A stretch of 64,000 nucleotides of DNA from the NCBI RefSeq assembly GCF_900104605.1, contig NZ_LT629960.1, forward strand, positions 992,001 to 1,056,000. The letters are read 5' to 3'. The notes under the pieces were generated by a model. It had not been told where the DNA came from, ran no database searches, and was given only the letters and a program-made list of their open reading frames with translations. Positions within the stretch are counted from its first letter, which is position 1, and each line of letters begins with the position of its first letter. This stretch comes from Tidjanibacter massiliensis. GTDB taxonomy: Bacteria > Bacteroidota > Bacteroidia > Bacteroidales > Rikenellaceae. The position numbers and the translations under genes are program-made. Positions 55,326-63,667 of this stretch are shown piece after piece.

Positions 55326-56710
55326 TCATCTGCGTCCGATGGAACAGTATGCAAATCCCTTGGCAGCAAGCTCTTCGCCGTTGTATATATTACGCCCGTC
55401 GAATACCACGGGCGTCCTCATGGCTTTCCGCACGGCACACCAGTCGGGCATGCGAAACTCCTGCCACTCGGTAACCAGCATCAGGGCATCGGCCCCCTCC
55501 GCCGCTTCGTACTTATCCCGGCAATAGCGGACACCGTCACCGAGAATGCGGCGTGCCTCCTCCGATGCAACCGGGTCGTAGGCACAAACCTCGCATCCGG
55601 CACGAAGCAGGTGTTCAATGATGACCACCGAAGGCGCTTCGCGCATGTCGTCGGTCTCCGGTTTGAACGAAAGGCCCCATACGGCCACCCGCCGACCGGC
55701 GATGTCGCCGCGGAAGTAATCCCTGAACTTCTCGAAGAGCAACCGTTTCTGCGCCCCGTTAACCTCTTCGACCGCCCGCAGCACCTTCATGTCGTACCCG
55801 TTGCTGCGCGCCGTATTCACCAGCGCCTTCACATCCTTCGGGAAACAGCTTCCGCCGTAACCGATGCCCGGGTAGAGGAACTTCGGCCCGATACGCGGGT
55901 CGGCTCCCATCCCCTGACGCACCATATCGACATCCGCACCGAGCCTCTCGCACAGATTGGCGATGTCGTTCATGAAGGAGATACGCGTGGCAAGCATGGC
56001 ATTCGAAGCGTATTTTATCATTTCGGCCGAAGGAATATCGGTGAAAAGCAGCAAACGCCCGTTCTCGATAAACGGCTTGTACAACCGCTCCATAATCGTG
56101 CGGGCCCGGCCGCTGTCGACGCCGACCACCACCCGGTCGGGTTCCATGAAGTCCTTGATGGCCGCCCCCTCCTTGAGGAATTCGGGATTGGAAGCGACGT
56201 CGAACTCCACATTCATCCCCCGTTGGTCAAGCTCTCTGCGGATGGCCGCCCGCACCAGTTCGCCCGTTCCGACCGGAACGGTACTTTTGGTTACGAAAAG
56301 CGTATATCCGCCGATATGACGCCCGACCGTGCGGGCCACTTCGAGCACGTACTGCAAATCCGCACTGCCGTCTTCGCCGGGAGGGGTACCCACCGCACAC
56401 ACGATGACGTCGTAATCGTCTATCCCTGTCTCTTATACACACTTACCCACTGCTCGCGCGCCCCGGCAAACACGGCGCCGCCTAAATCTATCCCCTGCGA
56501 AAGGTCGGTTCCGAAACGGAGCCGCCCCGCCTGTACGTTGCGCAACACCATCTCCTCCAGGCCCGGTTCGTATATCGGAATCACCCCGCGGCGCAGTTCC
56601 TCTATCTTCCGTTCGTTGATGTCGATGCAGGTGACGTTCACCCCCATGTCGGCGAAACAGGTTCCCGACACGAGCCCGACATACCCGGTTCCCACTATGG
56701 CTAAATTCAT
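55326..56710 (-). CDS. ugd: UDP-glucose 6-dehydrogenase, interrupted by a 68-base assembly artefact
   Basis: Starts at ATG 56710 ([20 protein letters not shown], Rossmann NAD site) and should continue to 55326 with the catalytic Cys in [16 protein letters not shown]. As written, the frame breaks near 56425 because 68 foreign bases (56426-56493) are inserted. Deleting them restores [19 protein letters not shown] and one frame of 438 residues, normal for the family. Known reaction: UDP-glucose to UDP-glucuronate with two NAD+, for surface polysaccharides. In the genome the gene is very probably intact. Confidence 0.9.
56426..56493. other. Nextera/Tn5 mosaic-end adapter chimera (assembly artefact)
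   Basis: Bases 56426-56441 are the first 16 bases of the Tn5 mosaic-end adapter used in Nextera libraries (CTGTCTCTTATACACA). Bases 56443-56486 are identical to 50980-51023 and 51922-51965, the signal-peptide region of the barrel-less receptor genes. Bases 56487-56493 duplicate the 7 bases before the insertion. No second mosaic end is present, so it is not a transposon. The resulting peptides (VSVYKRQ and MCIRDR) are familiar adapter-derived strings in metagenomic protein sets. Confidence 0.95.
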
Positions 56711-57375
56711 GTCTGTTCTGTATTTTCAGTTAATCTGCTTGCACACAAAAAGAAAAGGACCCGTCCCGAAAGGGGTGTCCCCCAGAGGCCTACTCCGACA
56801 TCAATAAAAAAGCCTACATTAAAATATTTATACCTAAACAATTAAATACATTAAAGCAGGAGAATGTCGAACAAAATGCTGTTTCAGCAATTTTTTATTG
56901 TGGCTTGTAATCAGTCCAAATCCTTCCATATCATGTTTCGCGAACAAAGATACACATTTCCCGAACGGCGTCACATTTTCGTCGGATATTTTCACCGCAC
57001 GCTCCCGACACTCTTGCACCACGACACAATACCCCGTATAAAGATAATAAAATTGAGTCACAATATTAATTTTTTTTGGAATACTATGGAACTCTGTATT
57101 TACTTTGAAATTAAATAACAGCAACAGACCTTCATGTTGCAAAAAAATATTTGTATTAACAGTTTAACAAACAGGAAGTGCAAAACCTTCATGTCAAGCG
57201 AACTTAGGAACTTCAATCCAAACAGAGTACAGGCCGACATCTTGCCGTGTCGTACCTCTCGGGGTATAACCAGGTGTAGGCTGTCGCTTATTTTATCTCT
57301 GAGTGTTAGGCCTGTTTGACTGAAATAAGCTATCGGCAACACGCTTTCCGTTTGTAGACTAACCCCCAGAACATT
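56711..57375. other. 665-base AT-rich gene-free stretch between ugd and the CHAT gene
   Basis: Clearly more AT-rich than its surroundings, with short frames I judge to be chance. On the minus strand TATCTTTG (56945-56952) could be a -7 element for ugd with a long leader. An 8-base inverted repeat (57286-57293 and 57323-57330) lies about 45 bases before the CHAT start; I see no clear promoter for the CHAT gene. Together with the low GC of the CHAT gene's first half this suggests acquired DNA. Confidence 0.55.
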
Positions 57376-60300
57376 ATGAAACTGCTGCGCGCAATGTTCG
57401 TTATCGCATTCTCGCTGTCGGTCGTCGCTACTGCCTCGGCACGACATGCCGACGGTGATACCCAACCGTGTCCGACATGCGAAAAAATCTACGATTATCT
57501 CTATCGCATAAGTGTGGAGCCGAATACGGCCGCGCAGATGGATTTGCCGAATTTCGTCTCGCAGCTCGACCGGACGCATCTGCTCGATTTCGCCACAGGA
57601 ATATCTTTCAAACTAACCGACTGTATAGACAATATATCGCCGAAGGTGATTCGCGACCACTATCTGCCGTGCATGGCCGTCACGGTGAAGCGAATGGCCG
57701 AGGAGGAGATATTCAAGCAAATGGCCATGGGGCGCGATTTGTTGGTGAATCGATATCTGTCGCAGTATCTGCCCGATGAATCCGTCGGCAGCATGCTTTA
57801 TAATTTCTGCCAGTTGGCGTACCATATGGGTAATTACATTTTATATAAGGAAGAGGCTACCGTAGCCGGGTTTAAAAATTACGGTTATAATAATCTGCAT
57901 TATATCGAATATACGCTGTATGGCGACGATACCTATATGCAGGATATCGACCCTTGGCCGGAGGAATTGTTTGTGAGGCTGTATAATCGTTTTCGTGTTT
58001 ATTATCAGGGCGACTATACTGAAAGGCCCGAATTCATAATATGCAATGCGGTAGCAAACGCCTATAATGCCGAACAATACGAACTCATAGCGGACTGTAC
58101 TCGTGAGCTTACGAAATTAATGTTGTATATACTGCCGCCTTATATGCAAGAGTGGCTTGGAAATATATTAAATCAGGCCGCAGGTCGAGTGAACCGAGAA
58201 CGCGAACGGTTCGACATCTATAAAGAAGAATGTACGGATAGATTCGGAACGACGGAGGCGTTCGACCTCATGTATGCTTCTGTGATGACAAGATACAACA
58301 GCATCGATTTACAGTATATAACTGATTTCTTGGCGTATTGCAAAGAATTGCGGGAAGCAGGATATATGTTTGCCGGCCATTTGCCGGGATTGTGTCCTGA
58401 GGACTCTGTCAATGAAGATAATTACGATACGTACGTGCAATACTGTATCGAATGTGCAAAGATGCTTCGCGATGTTTGGACAGCCATATCATTGACAATA
58501 TGGACGCCAGACTCTATTTCGCAATTCAAATCCATGCTCGAAAATTTCGGATGCGAAAACGAAGAGGTATTCGTGATGGTATCTCTTAATCTTGCCAACA
58601 TGATATTCTTCTATGGCGATACCGCCTTGGCTCTCGATATAATAGAACCGGCATTGGCCTATTATGATAATATTTACAAGAGCATTGTTCCGTATCCTCT
58701 CGCGGATATTGCAATCATATACACTCTGTTGGGAAATCATGTCCAAGCCCGTAAAATACTCGATAATTACGTTTTGCCATATATCGAGACTTGCGAGTAT
58801 AACGACGAGTCATTTTTATCTCCCGATCTGATATGTACGGCACAATGCGCAGCAGTACTCGCCGAGTGTGAGCAAAAGGAGCTGGCTACCGCTTTGGCGG
58901 ATAAGGCTTTTTCGATGGTTAATCGATTGCAGAACGATGAAGATAAAGCTATTGTATCGGGTTTGATATGCGATGTATATTATGTACAGGAGCATTATGA
59001 GAAATCGTTAGAGGTATTGAATCTCGCCATACAATGCAATCCGTCGGATGACTTTAAAATATTATCCAATCTTAGGGTAGCCGAAACACATTTTAGAACA
59101 CAGGATTGGAGGCCTGCCATCGAAATATATAAGACCTACGCCGAGCGATGTTCGGAGTTTTGCGACCCCACATTTTTCTTAGAAATGATGTCTTGCGCCG
59201 CACATGCCGGTGACACGGAGTGTATGCGCGATACGGCCGAGAAATATACGGAAGGGATAAAAGCCGAGATAGATGACAAACTCTACAATCTGTCGTCGGA
59301 GGAGCGCGAGAGTTTTTACGGCAGAATAGCGGACAGCAACTTTTTTATGGAGATATGCGAGGCCGCCCGCGGCAACGAGGAGCAGAACGCCATACTGGCC
59401 TCCTGCGTATACGATTACAGCCTTATGATGAAGGGGCTGCTGCTGAGTGCCGACAACCGCGTAGACAGGCTGCTTACCGAGCACCCCGATTCTATCGTGC
59501 GCGTGCGCTATGCCCAGATGAAGAATCTGGCGGCACGGCTTGATAACATGACTATGCGCGGCAGCGACCCCTCGCATGTGGCGACTATGCGCGAAGCCTT
59601 GAAAACCGCGCAGCGCGACATCATCATGGCTGTACGCCGCATGGGCATCGAAACCGATTTTGCCGGCGGACATACGGTCGGCTGGCGCGAGGTGCAGAGC
59701 AGGTTGAACGAGCACGATGCGGCCGTAGAGTTCATGCGGCTGACCGGCGGAGAGGACAAGAAAGCCGATCCATTGTATGTCGCCGTCATGCTGCGCAGTG
59801 GCTGGGAATCGCCGCGAATCGTGGAGCTGTGCCGCGAATCGGTGCTGCGCGACTACGTCAAGAATGACCAGCTCAAAAACAGGCGGCTGTACAATACGCC
59901 GGAGGCATGGCAGCTATGGCCGCTGATATGGCAGCCCTTGCAGGAGTATCTATCGGAGGGCGAGACCGTATATTTCTCGGTGGACGGTGTAATGAACATG
60001 TTGAATATCGGTGCCTTCAGACCGCAAGGCGAAGACCGGCGCACAGCCGACGAGCGATATACGCTGCGGAGATTGTCATCGACGCGCGAGTTGTGTATCG
60101 GACGAGAAGCACACGAGATGAAACGAGCTGTGATATACGGCGGACTGAATTACGACATGGGGACCGATGCCATGGCCCGAGCGACGAGCGAATATCGCGA
60201 TACCGATCTGGCGGCCTCGCGTACCGTGTCGCGCGGATCATTATCATTGGCAGAGGGAATGCTGCCCGATGAAAATATTTACAGCGAGACATACCATGAA

Positions 60301-60876
60301 GCCGTAAATATTGCCGAAATGCTGAGGTCCTGCGGTGTAGAGCCCGATTTGAAGACAGACGATTCGGGTGTGGAGGAGTCGTTCAAGGCACTCTCCGGCC
60401 GGCAATTCGAGCTACTTCACATAGCCACCCACGGATTCTATATGCCCGGACACACCGAGTATCAGACATCGGAAGAGCTGTTATCGCCGATGATGCGCTC
60501 GGGATTGAGGCTATCGCGCAAGAAAACACTCTCGGCCGACGACCGCGAGGACGGCCTGCTGCTGGCACGCGAAATAGCCGACATGGATCTCTCGGCGGTC
60601 GATCTGGTCGTACTGTCGGCCTGCCAGACTGCTCTGGGCGACCTCTCGGGCAACGAGATTTTCGGTCTGCAACGAGGGTTCAAGCAGGCCGGCGTCGGAA
60701 CTATTGTCATGACTCTATGGCAGATAGACAGTCAGATGGCTCAATATATGATGACGGAGTTCTACAACAACCTGACCGTCGGCATGGAACGGCACGAAGC
60801 GTTCCGAGATGCACAGGCCAAAACCAAAAATGCATATCCCGACAAGGATTGGGCGGCATTCATCATGTTGGATTAA
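57376..60876 (+). CDS. large exported TPR-CHAT (caspase-like) protein
   Basis: 1166 residues. A signal peptide (MKLLRAMFVIAFSLSVVATASA) points to export. Residues about 50-700 are helical with TPR-like repeats (LADIAIIYTLLGNHVQARKI, SLEVLNLAIQCNPSD and others). Residues about 700-850 look like a helical linker. Residues about 860-1166 are a CHAT domain with an intact catalytic dyad: His1019 in LLHIATHGFY and Cys1083 in LVVLSACQTALGDLSG, followed by the typical GLQRGFKQAGVGTIVMTLWQ. CHAT domains are cysteine peptidases related to caspase and separase. The next gene, 32 bases on, encodes a small exported protein and is probably its partner. GC is about 42-43 percent in two lines of the TPR half but about 60 percent in the CHAT half. 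Confidence 0.88.
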   Translation: MKLLRAMFVIAFSLSVVATASARHADGDTQPCPTCEKIYDYLYRISVEPNTAAQMDLPNFVSQLDRTHLLDFATGISFKLTDCIDNISPKVIRDHYLPCMAVTVKRMAEEEIFKQMAMGRDLLVNRYLSQYLPDESVGSMLYNFCQLAYHMGNYILYKEEATVAGFKNYGYNNLHYIEYTLYGDDTYMQDIDPWPEELFVRLYNRFRVYYQGDYTERPEFIICNAVANAYNAEQYELIADCTRELTKLMLYILPPYMQEWLGNILNQAAGRVNRERERFDIYKEECTDRFGTTEAFDLMYASVMTRYNSIDLQYITDFLAYCKELREAGYMFAGHLPGLCPEDSVNEDNYDTYVQYCIECAKMLRDVWTAISLTIWTPDSISQFKSMLENFGCENEEVFVMVSLNLANMIFFYGDTALALDIIEPALAYYDNIYKSIVPYPLADIAIIYTLLGNHVQARKILDNYVLPYIETCEYNDESFLSPDLICTAQCAAVLAECEQKELATALADKAFSMVNRLQNDEDKAIVSGLICDVYYVQEHYEKSLEVLNLAIQCNPSDDFKILSNLRVAETHFRTQDWRPAIEIYKTYAERCSEFCDPTFFLEMMSCAAHAGDTECMRDTAEKYTEGIKAEIDDKLYNLSSEERESFYGRIADSNFFMEICEAARGNEEQNAILASCVYDYSLMMKGLLLSADNRVDRLLTEHPDSIVRVRYAQMKNLAARLDNMTMRGSDPSHVATMREALKTAQRDIIMAVRRMGIETDFAGGHTVGWREVQSRLNEHDAAVEFMRLTGGEDKKADPLYVAVMLRSGWESPRIVELCRESVLRDYVKNDQLKNRRLYNTPEAWQLWPLIWQPLQEYLSEGETVYFSVDGVMNMLNIGAFRPQGEDRRTADERYTLRRLSSTRELCIGREAHEMKRAVIYGGLNYDMGTDAMARATSEYRDTDLAASRTVSRGSLSLAEGMLPDENIYSETYHEAVNIAEMLRSCGVEPDLKTDDSGVEESFKALSGRQFELLHIATHGFYMPGHTEYQTSEELLSPMMRSGLRLSRKKTLSADDREDGLLLAREIADMDLSAVDLVVLSACQTALGDLSGNEIFGLQRGFKQAGVGTIVMTLWQIDSQMAQYMMTEFYNNLTVGMERHEAFRDAQAKTKNAYPDKDWAAFIMLD

Positions 60877-60908
60877 TCCTTTTTGTTTAACTTAAATAAA
60901 TTTAAATT

Positions 60909-61577
60909 ATGAAAAAAATCCTTTTGACATTGGCACTCGTTGCCGCTGCGCAATTTACGTTCGCACAGGAGAAGACGGACGATGCCAAACAGCCTGCAAG
61001 CGAACTGATGACGCAGTTGCGTCTGGCATCGGACCTGGCCAGATACGGTTACGAAACCTACTCGGCATCGGCTCTGATTGAGGCGGCACGCATTCTGAAC
61101 GGCGTACCTACGTACGAACTGACGCCAGAGTCATTCATCAAGGGCGAGGGGACGGCCGACGGCAAGGCCCAGAAAACCGAGTTCTCGGTAGAGCAACTGC
61201 TGAAAGATGCCCGAGCGTATGCCGACGGCAATGCCACGCTGCTTGCATTAGCCGACCAAGTGAAGATTGATAACGGCACAAGCCGCGGCCGCGTGGGCGG
61301 AGCAGCGGTACATGAGGACTGCGTATACGCCAACTGTACCGATAACTATACAATCCGCTTTATTGCCGGGGAAGAGGCCGAAGTGGCCGTTGTGGGCGAC
61401 GGTGATACCGACCTGGATCTCTACATCTACGATTCAAACGGCAATCTCATCGAGAAAGACGATGACTATACCGACACCTGCTATTGCAGTTGGACACCGA
61501 AATGGACGGGAGCATTCACAATCAAGATTAAGAATCGTGGCGGTGTTTGCAATTATTATACATTGTACACCAATTGA
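60909..61577 (+). CDS. small exported protein: helical N-domain, linker, PPC-like C-domain (putative CHAT partner)
   Basis: 222 residues. Signal peptide MKKILLTLALVAAAQFTFAQ. Residues about 28-120 are helical (ASELMTQLRLASDLARYGYE, SALIEAARILNGVPTY, VEQLLKDARAYADGNATLLA). Residues 126-140 form a Gly/Arg-rich linker (GTSRGRVGGAAVHED). Residues about 141-222 are a PPC-like beta-sandwich (EEAEVAVVGDGDTDLDLYIY, DSNGNLIEKDD, WTPKWTGAFTIKIKNRGG) with acidic loops suited to calcium and two or more cysteine pairs. Starting 32 bases after the CHAT gene and ending at a terminator, it is almost certainly co-transcribed. I infer a substrate or targeting subunit; the linker is a possible cleavage site. 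Confidence 0.8.
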   Translation: MKKILLTLALVAAAQFTFAQEKTDDAKQPASELMTQLRLASDLARYGYETYSASALIEAARILNGVPTYELTPESFIKGEGTADGKAQKTEFSVEQLLKDARAYADGNATLLALADQVKIDNGTSRGRVGGAAVHEDCVYANCTDNYTIRFIAGEEAEVAVVGDGDTDLDLYIYDSNGNLIEKDDDYTDTCYCSWTPKWTGAFTIKIKNRGGVCNYYTLYTN

Positions 61578-61595
61578 GCCTATAATTCATTGAGA

Positions 61596-61627
61596 AAAAA
61601 GGGCTTCCCGCAAGGAAAGCCCTTTTT
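61596..61627. terminator. bidirectional terminator after the CHAT operon
   Basis: Eleven-base arms (61596-61606 and 61617-61627), A-rich on the 5' side and T-rich on the 3' side, with TTTTTCTTT following on the plus strand and a matching A tract on the other side. It serves the CHAT operon on the plus strand and the aminotransferase gene (stop at 61650) on the minus strand. Confidence 0.88.
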
Positions 61628-61649
61628 CTTTCATTCGGTCCGCAGCAAC

Positions 61650-62852
61650 CTACCGCTCCGTTCTCCCCGGATAGGCTTCGAGCGCCTTTTCAAGGATGAC
61701 GAGCGAACGTGCCAAATCCTCCTTTTTCAGCACATAGGCCATGCGTACCTGGTCGCGCCCGTCTTCCGGATTGGTATAGAATCCCGAACCGGGAGCGAAC
61801 ATCACCGTCTCGCCCTCATAAGAGAACTCCCTAAGTAGCCATTCGCAGAAACGGTCGCAGTCGTCTATGGGCAGACGCGCCATGGTATAGAATGCACCGT
61901 TGGGCATGGGCGAATAGACGCCCGGTATCTTGTTGAGACCGTTCACAAGCAGGTTACGCCGCTCGATATACTCTTCGTAAATACCCTCCATATACGACTT
62001 CGGCGCGTCGAGCGACGCCTCGGCCACGATTTGCCCCAACAGAGGCGGACTGAGACGAGCCTGGGCGAACTTCATCATCGCATTGCGGAGCTGCATGTTT
62101 CTCGTGATGACGGCACCTATCCGGATACCGCACTCCGAGTAGCGTTTCGATACGGAGTCGATAAGTACCACGTTCTCCTCGATACCTTCGAGGTGAAGAG
62201 CCGACACATACGGTTCGTCGGTATAGTGAAACTCGCGGTACACCTCGTCGGAAAAGAGGAACAGGTCGTATTTCTTCACGATGTCGCGGATACGCATCAT
62301 CTCCTCTTTCGTGTAGACATACCCCGTCGGATTGTTCGGATTGCAGATGAGGATGGCCTTCGTACGCTCGTCGATGAGCGCCTCGAAATCCTCTACGCTC
62401 GGAAGCGCATAACCGTTGCGTATATCGGTCTTGATGGGCCGCACCTTCACCCCCGCCTGCATGGCGAACGAAATATAATTGGCGTATGTCGGCTCGGTCA
62501 TGATAATTTCATCACCGGGATTGATACACGACGGGAAGGCGAGCTGCAACGCTTCCGAACCGCCCGTCGTTACGATGATGTTTTCCGGGCTGAGGTCGAT
62601 GCCGAACCGGGCATAGTAACCGACGAGTTTGTTACGGTAAGAGGGGAGCCCGTCGCTGGGACTGTACTCCAACACTTTGCGGTCGATGTGTTTCAGGGCG
62701 TCAAGTCCGACCTGCGGCGTCTCTATGTCCGGCTGTCCTATATTGAGGGAATATATCTTGATTCCCCTGTCCCTGGCCTGTACGGCATACGGAACGAGTT
62801 TCCGTATCGGCGATGCGGGCATGCGCTCCGCGCGTTGTGATAATTTCGGCAT
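61650..62852 (-). CDS. class I PLP-dependent aminotransferase (aspartate aminotransferase-like)
   Basis: 400 residues, full length for class I/II aminotransferases. Motifs: NIGQPDIETPQ at the N-terminus, TTGGSEALQLAF, the substrate/PLP-stacking Tyr in EPTYANYISFA, ICNPNNPTGYVYTKEEM, DEVYREFHY, the Schiff-base lysine Lys236 in DSVSKRYSECGIRIGAV, and late carboxylate-binding Arg in DQVRMAYV. Known role: amino-group transfer between an amino acid and 2-oxoglutarate in the cytoplasm; the exact amino acid is not readable. It has a consensus promoter upstream and shares a terminator with the CHAT operon. Confidence 0.92.
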   Translation of the reverse strand: MPKLSQRAERMPASPIRKLVPYAVQARDRGIKIYSLNIGQPDIETPQVGLDALKHIDRKVLEYSPSDGLPSYRNKLVGYYARFGIDLSPENIIVTTGGSEALQLAFPSCINPGDEIIMTEPTYANYISFAMQAGVKVRPIKTDIRNGYALPSVEDFEALIDERTKAILICNPNNPTGYVYTKEEMMRIRDIVKKYDLFLFSDEVYREFHYTDEPYVSALHLEGIEENVVLIDSVSKRYSECGIRIGAVITRNMQLRNAMMKFAQARLSPPLLGQIVAEASLDAPKSYMEGIYEEYIERRNLLVNGLNKIPGVYSPMPNGAFYTMARLPIDDCDRFCEWLLREFSYEGETVMFAPGSGFYTNPEDGRDQVRMAYVLKKEDLARSLVILEKALEAYPGRTER

Positions 62853-62929
62853 TGTCGTCTTTAAGGTTTATTCATTTTTTCGCTGCCTCCCGGCTGCGGG
62901 GACCGGTTACGCCCCCGTCGTGAAGCCTA

Positions 62930-62960
62930 CAAAAATAGCGATTTTCACGAACTATCCAAA
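62930..62960 (-). promoter_or_regulatory. consensus Bacteroidota promoter of the aminotransferase gene
   Basis: On the minus strand: TTTG (62957-62960), exactly 19 bases, then TATTTTTG (62930-62937). Both elements and the spacing match the consensus TTTG-N19-TAnnTTTG. The leader to ATG 62852 is about 70 bases. Confidence 0.8.
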
Positions 62961-62996
62961 CATGACGGCCTCGTATCCTCCCAAAAAACGCCCGTT

Positions 62997-63647
62997 TCAC
63001 TCCACGAACACCGAATCGGGCAGCAAAGGAAGCCCGATGGCCGCATGCAGCGAATCGGATGCGGCACGGCGGCTGCGTGGCACCCCCTGCAGCGCACGCA
63101 CCGCCCGGTAAGGTGAATTGAAAAGGGAATACCCTTCGTAAGTGACGAAATAGCGGTCGAGCGCCCAACCGAAGACCTCCGGGTTGAGCCTTCCTGCACG
63201 CACCTCGCCGCACAGCAGACGGAACGTCTCCGGCTCCAGCAAGCGCTGCGGATTATGCAGCATGACGACATAGCCGAGCATGCATACACATTCGCGGGAA
63301 AAGTTATCCTCCCCTACCAGTTCGGCGGTCGGAAATCCGTATTCCGAAACAAAAGCAAGAAACTGCCCGAACGTGAGGGAATCCGCACGCCGAATCGCCG
63401 CAACCTCTTCGCCCCTCAGCCCCAACATCCTCACCCCCTGGTCAAGTCCGTAAAGCTGGCTCAGGACGAAAGCCAGGCTGTCGGCACGATACGCCTCCGC
63501 CTCCTGCATCCGCCCCCCTCCACCGCAGGAACATACCGATACCGCAGCAACGAAAACAAGCGCCGCCTGACAGGCAGTCCGTAAAAAGCACCGGAGGCCG
63601 GTCAATACGCCCCCGGCACTTTCGTCTCTTTCCGCAACCATCTCCAT
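62997..63647 (-). CDS. small putative lipoprotein of unknown function
   Basis: 216 residues from ATG 63647; 63641 is another Met, and a TTG at 63671 would overlap the upstream stop by 3-4 bases. A hydrophobic segment (LRTACQAALVFVAAVSVCSC) followed by CGGGG suggests a lipoprotein signal with a poorly matched lipobox. The rest is helical (ADSLAFVLSQLYGLDQGVRM, LFNSPYRAVRALQG) and not recognised by me. It directly follows the ornithine aminotransferase gene on the same strand, with the start region 20 bases beyond that stop, so co-transcription is likely. No function can be given. Confidence 0.65.
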   Translation of the reverse strand: MEMVAERDESAGGVLTGLRCFLRTACQAALVFVAAVSVCSCGGGGRMQEAEAYRADSLAFVLSQLYGLDQGVRMLGLRGEEVAAIRRADSLTFGQFLAFVSEYGFPTAELVGEDNFSRECVCMLGYVVMLHNPQRLLEPETFRLLCGEVRAGRLNPEVFGWALDRYFVTYEGYSLFNSPYRAVRALQGVPRSRRAASDSLHAAIGLPLLPDSVFVE

Positions 63648-63667
63648 CACAGATTTCAAAACGTCTC

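Noticed and set aside
56426-56493. A real Tn5-like insertion in ugd
   Set aside because: Only one 16-base mosaic end is present, the insert is a fragment of a chromosomal gene from this window, and the duplication is 7 bases and not the 9 of Tn5.
55128-56807. Plus-strand open frame opposite ugd, about 560 codons
   Set aside because: Antisense to ugd, and it contains the adapter-derived string CLLYT, so part of it is artefact.
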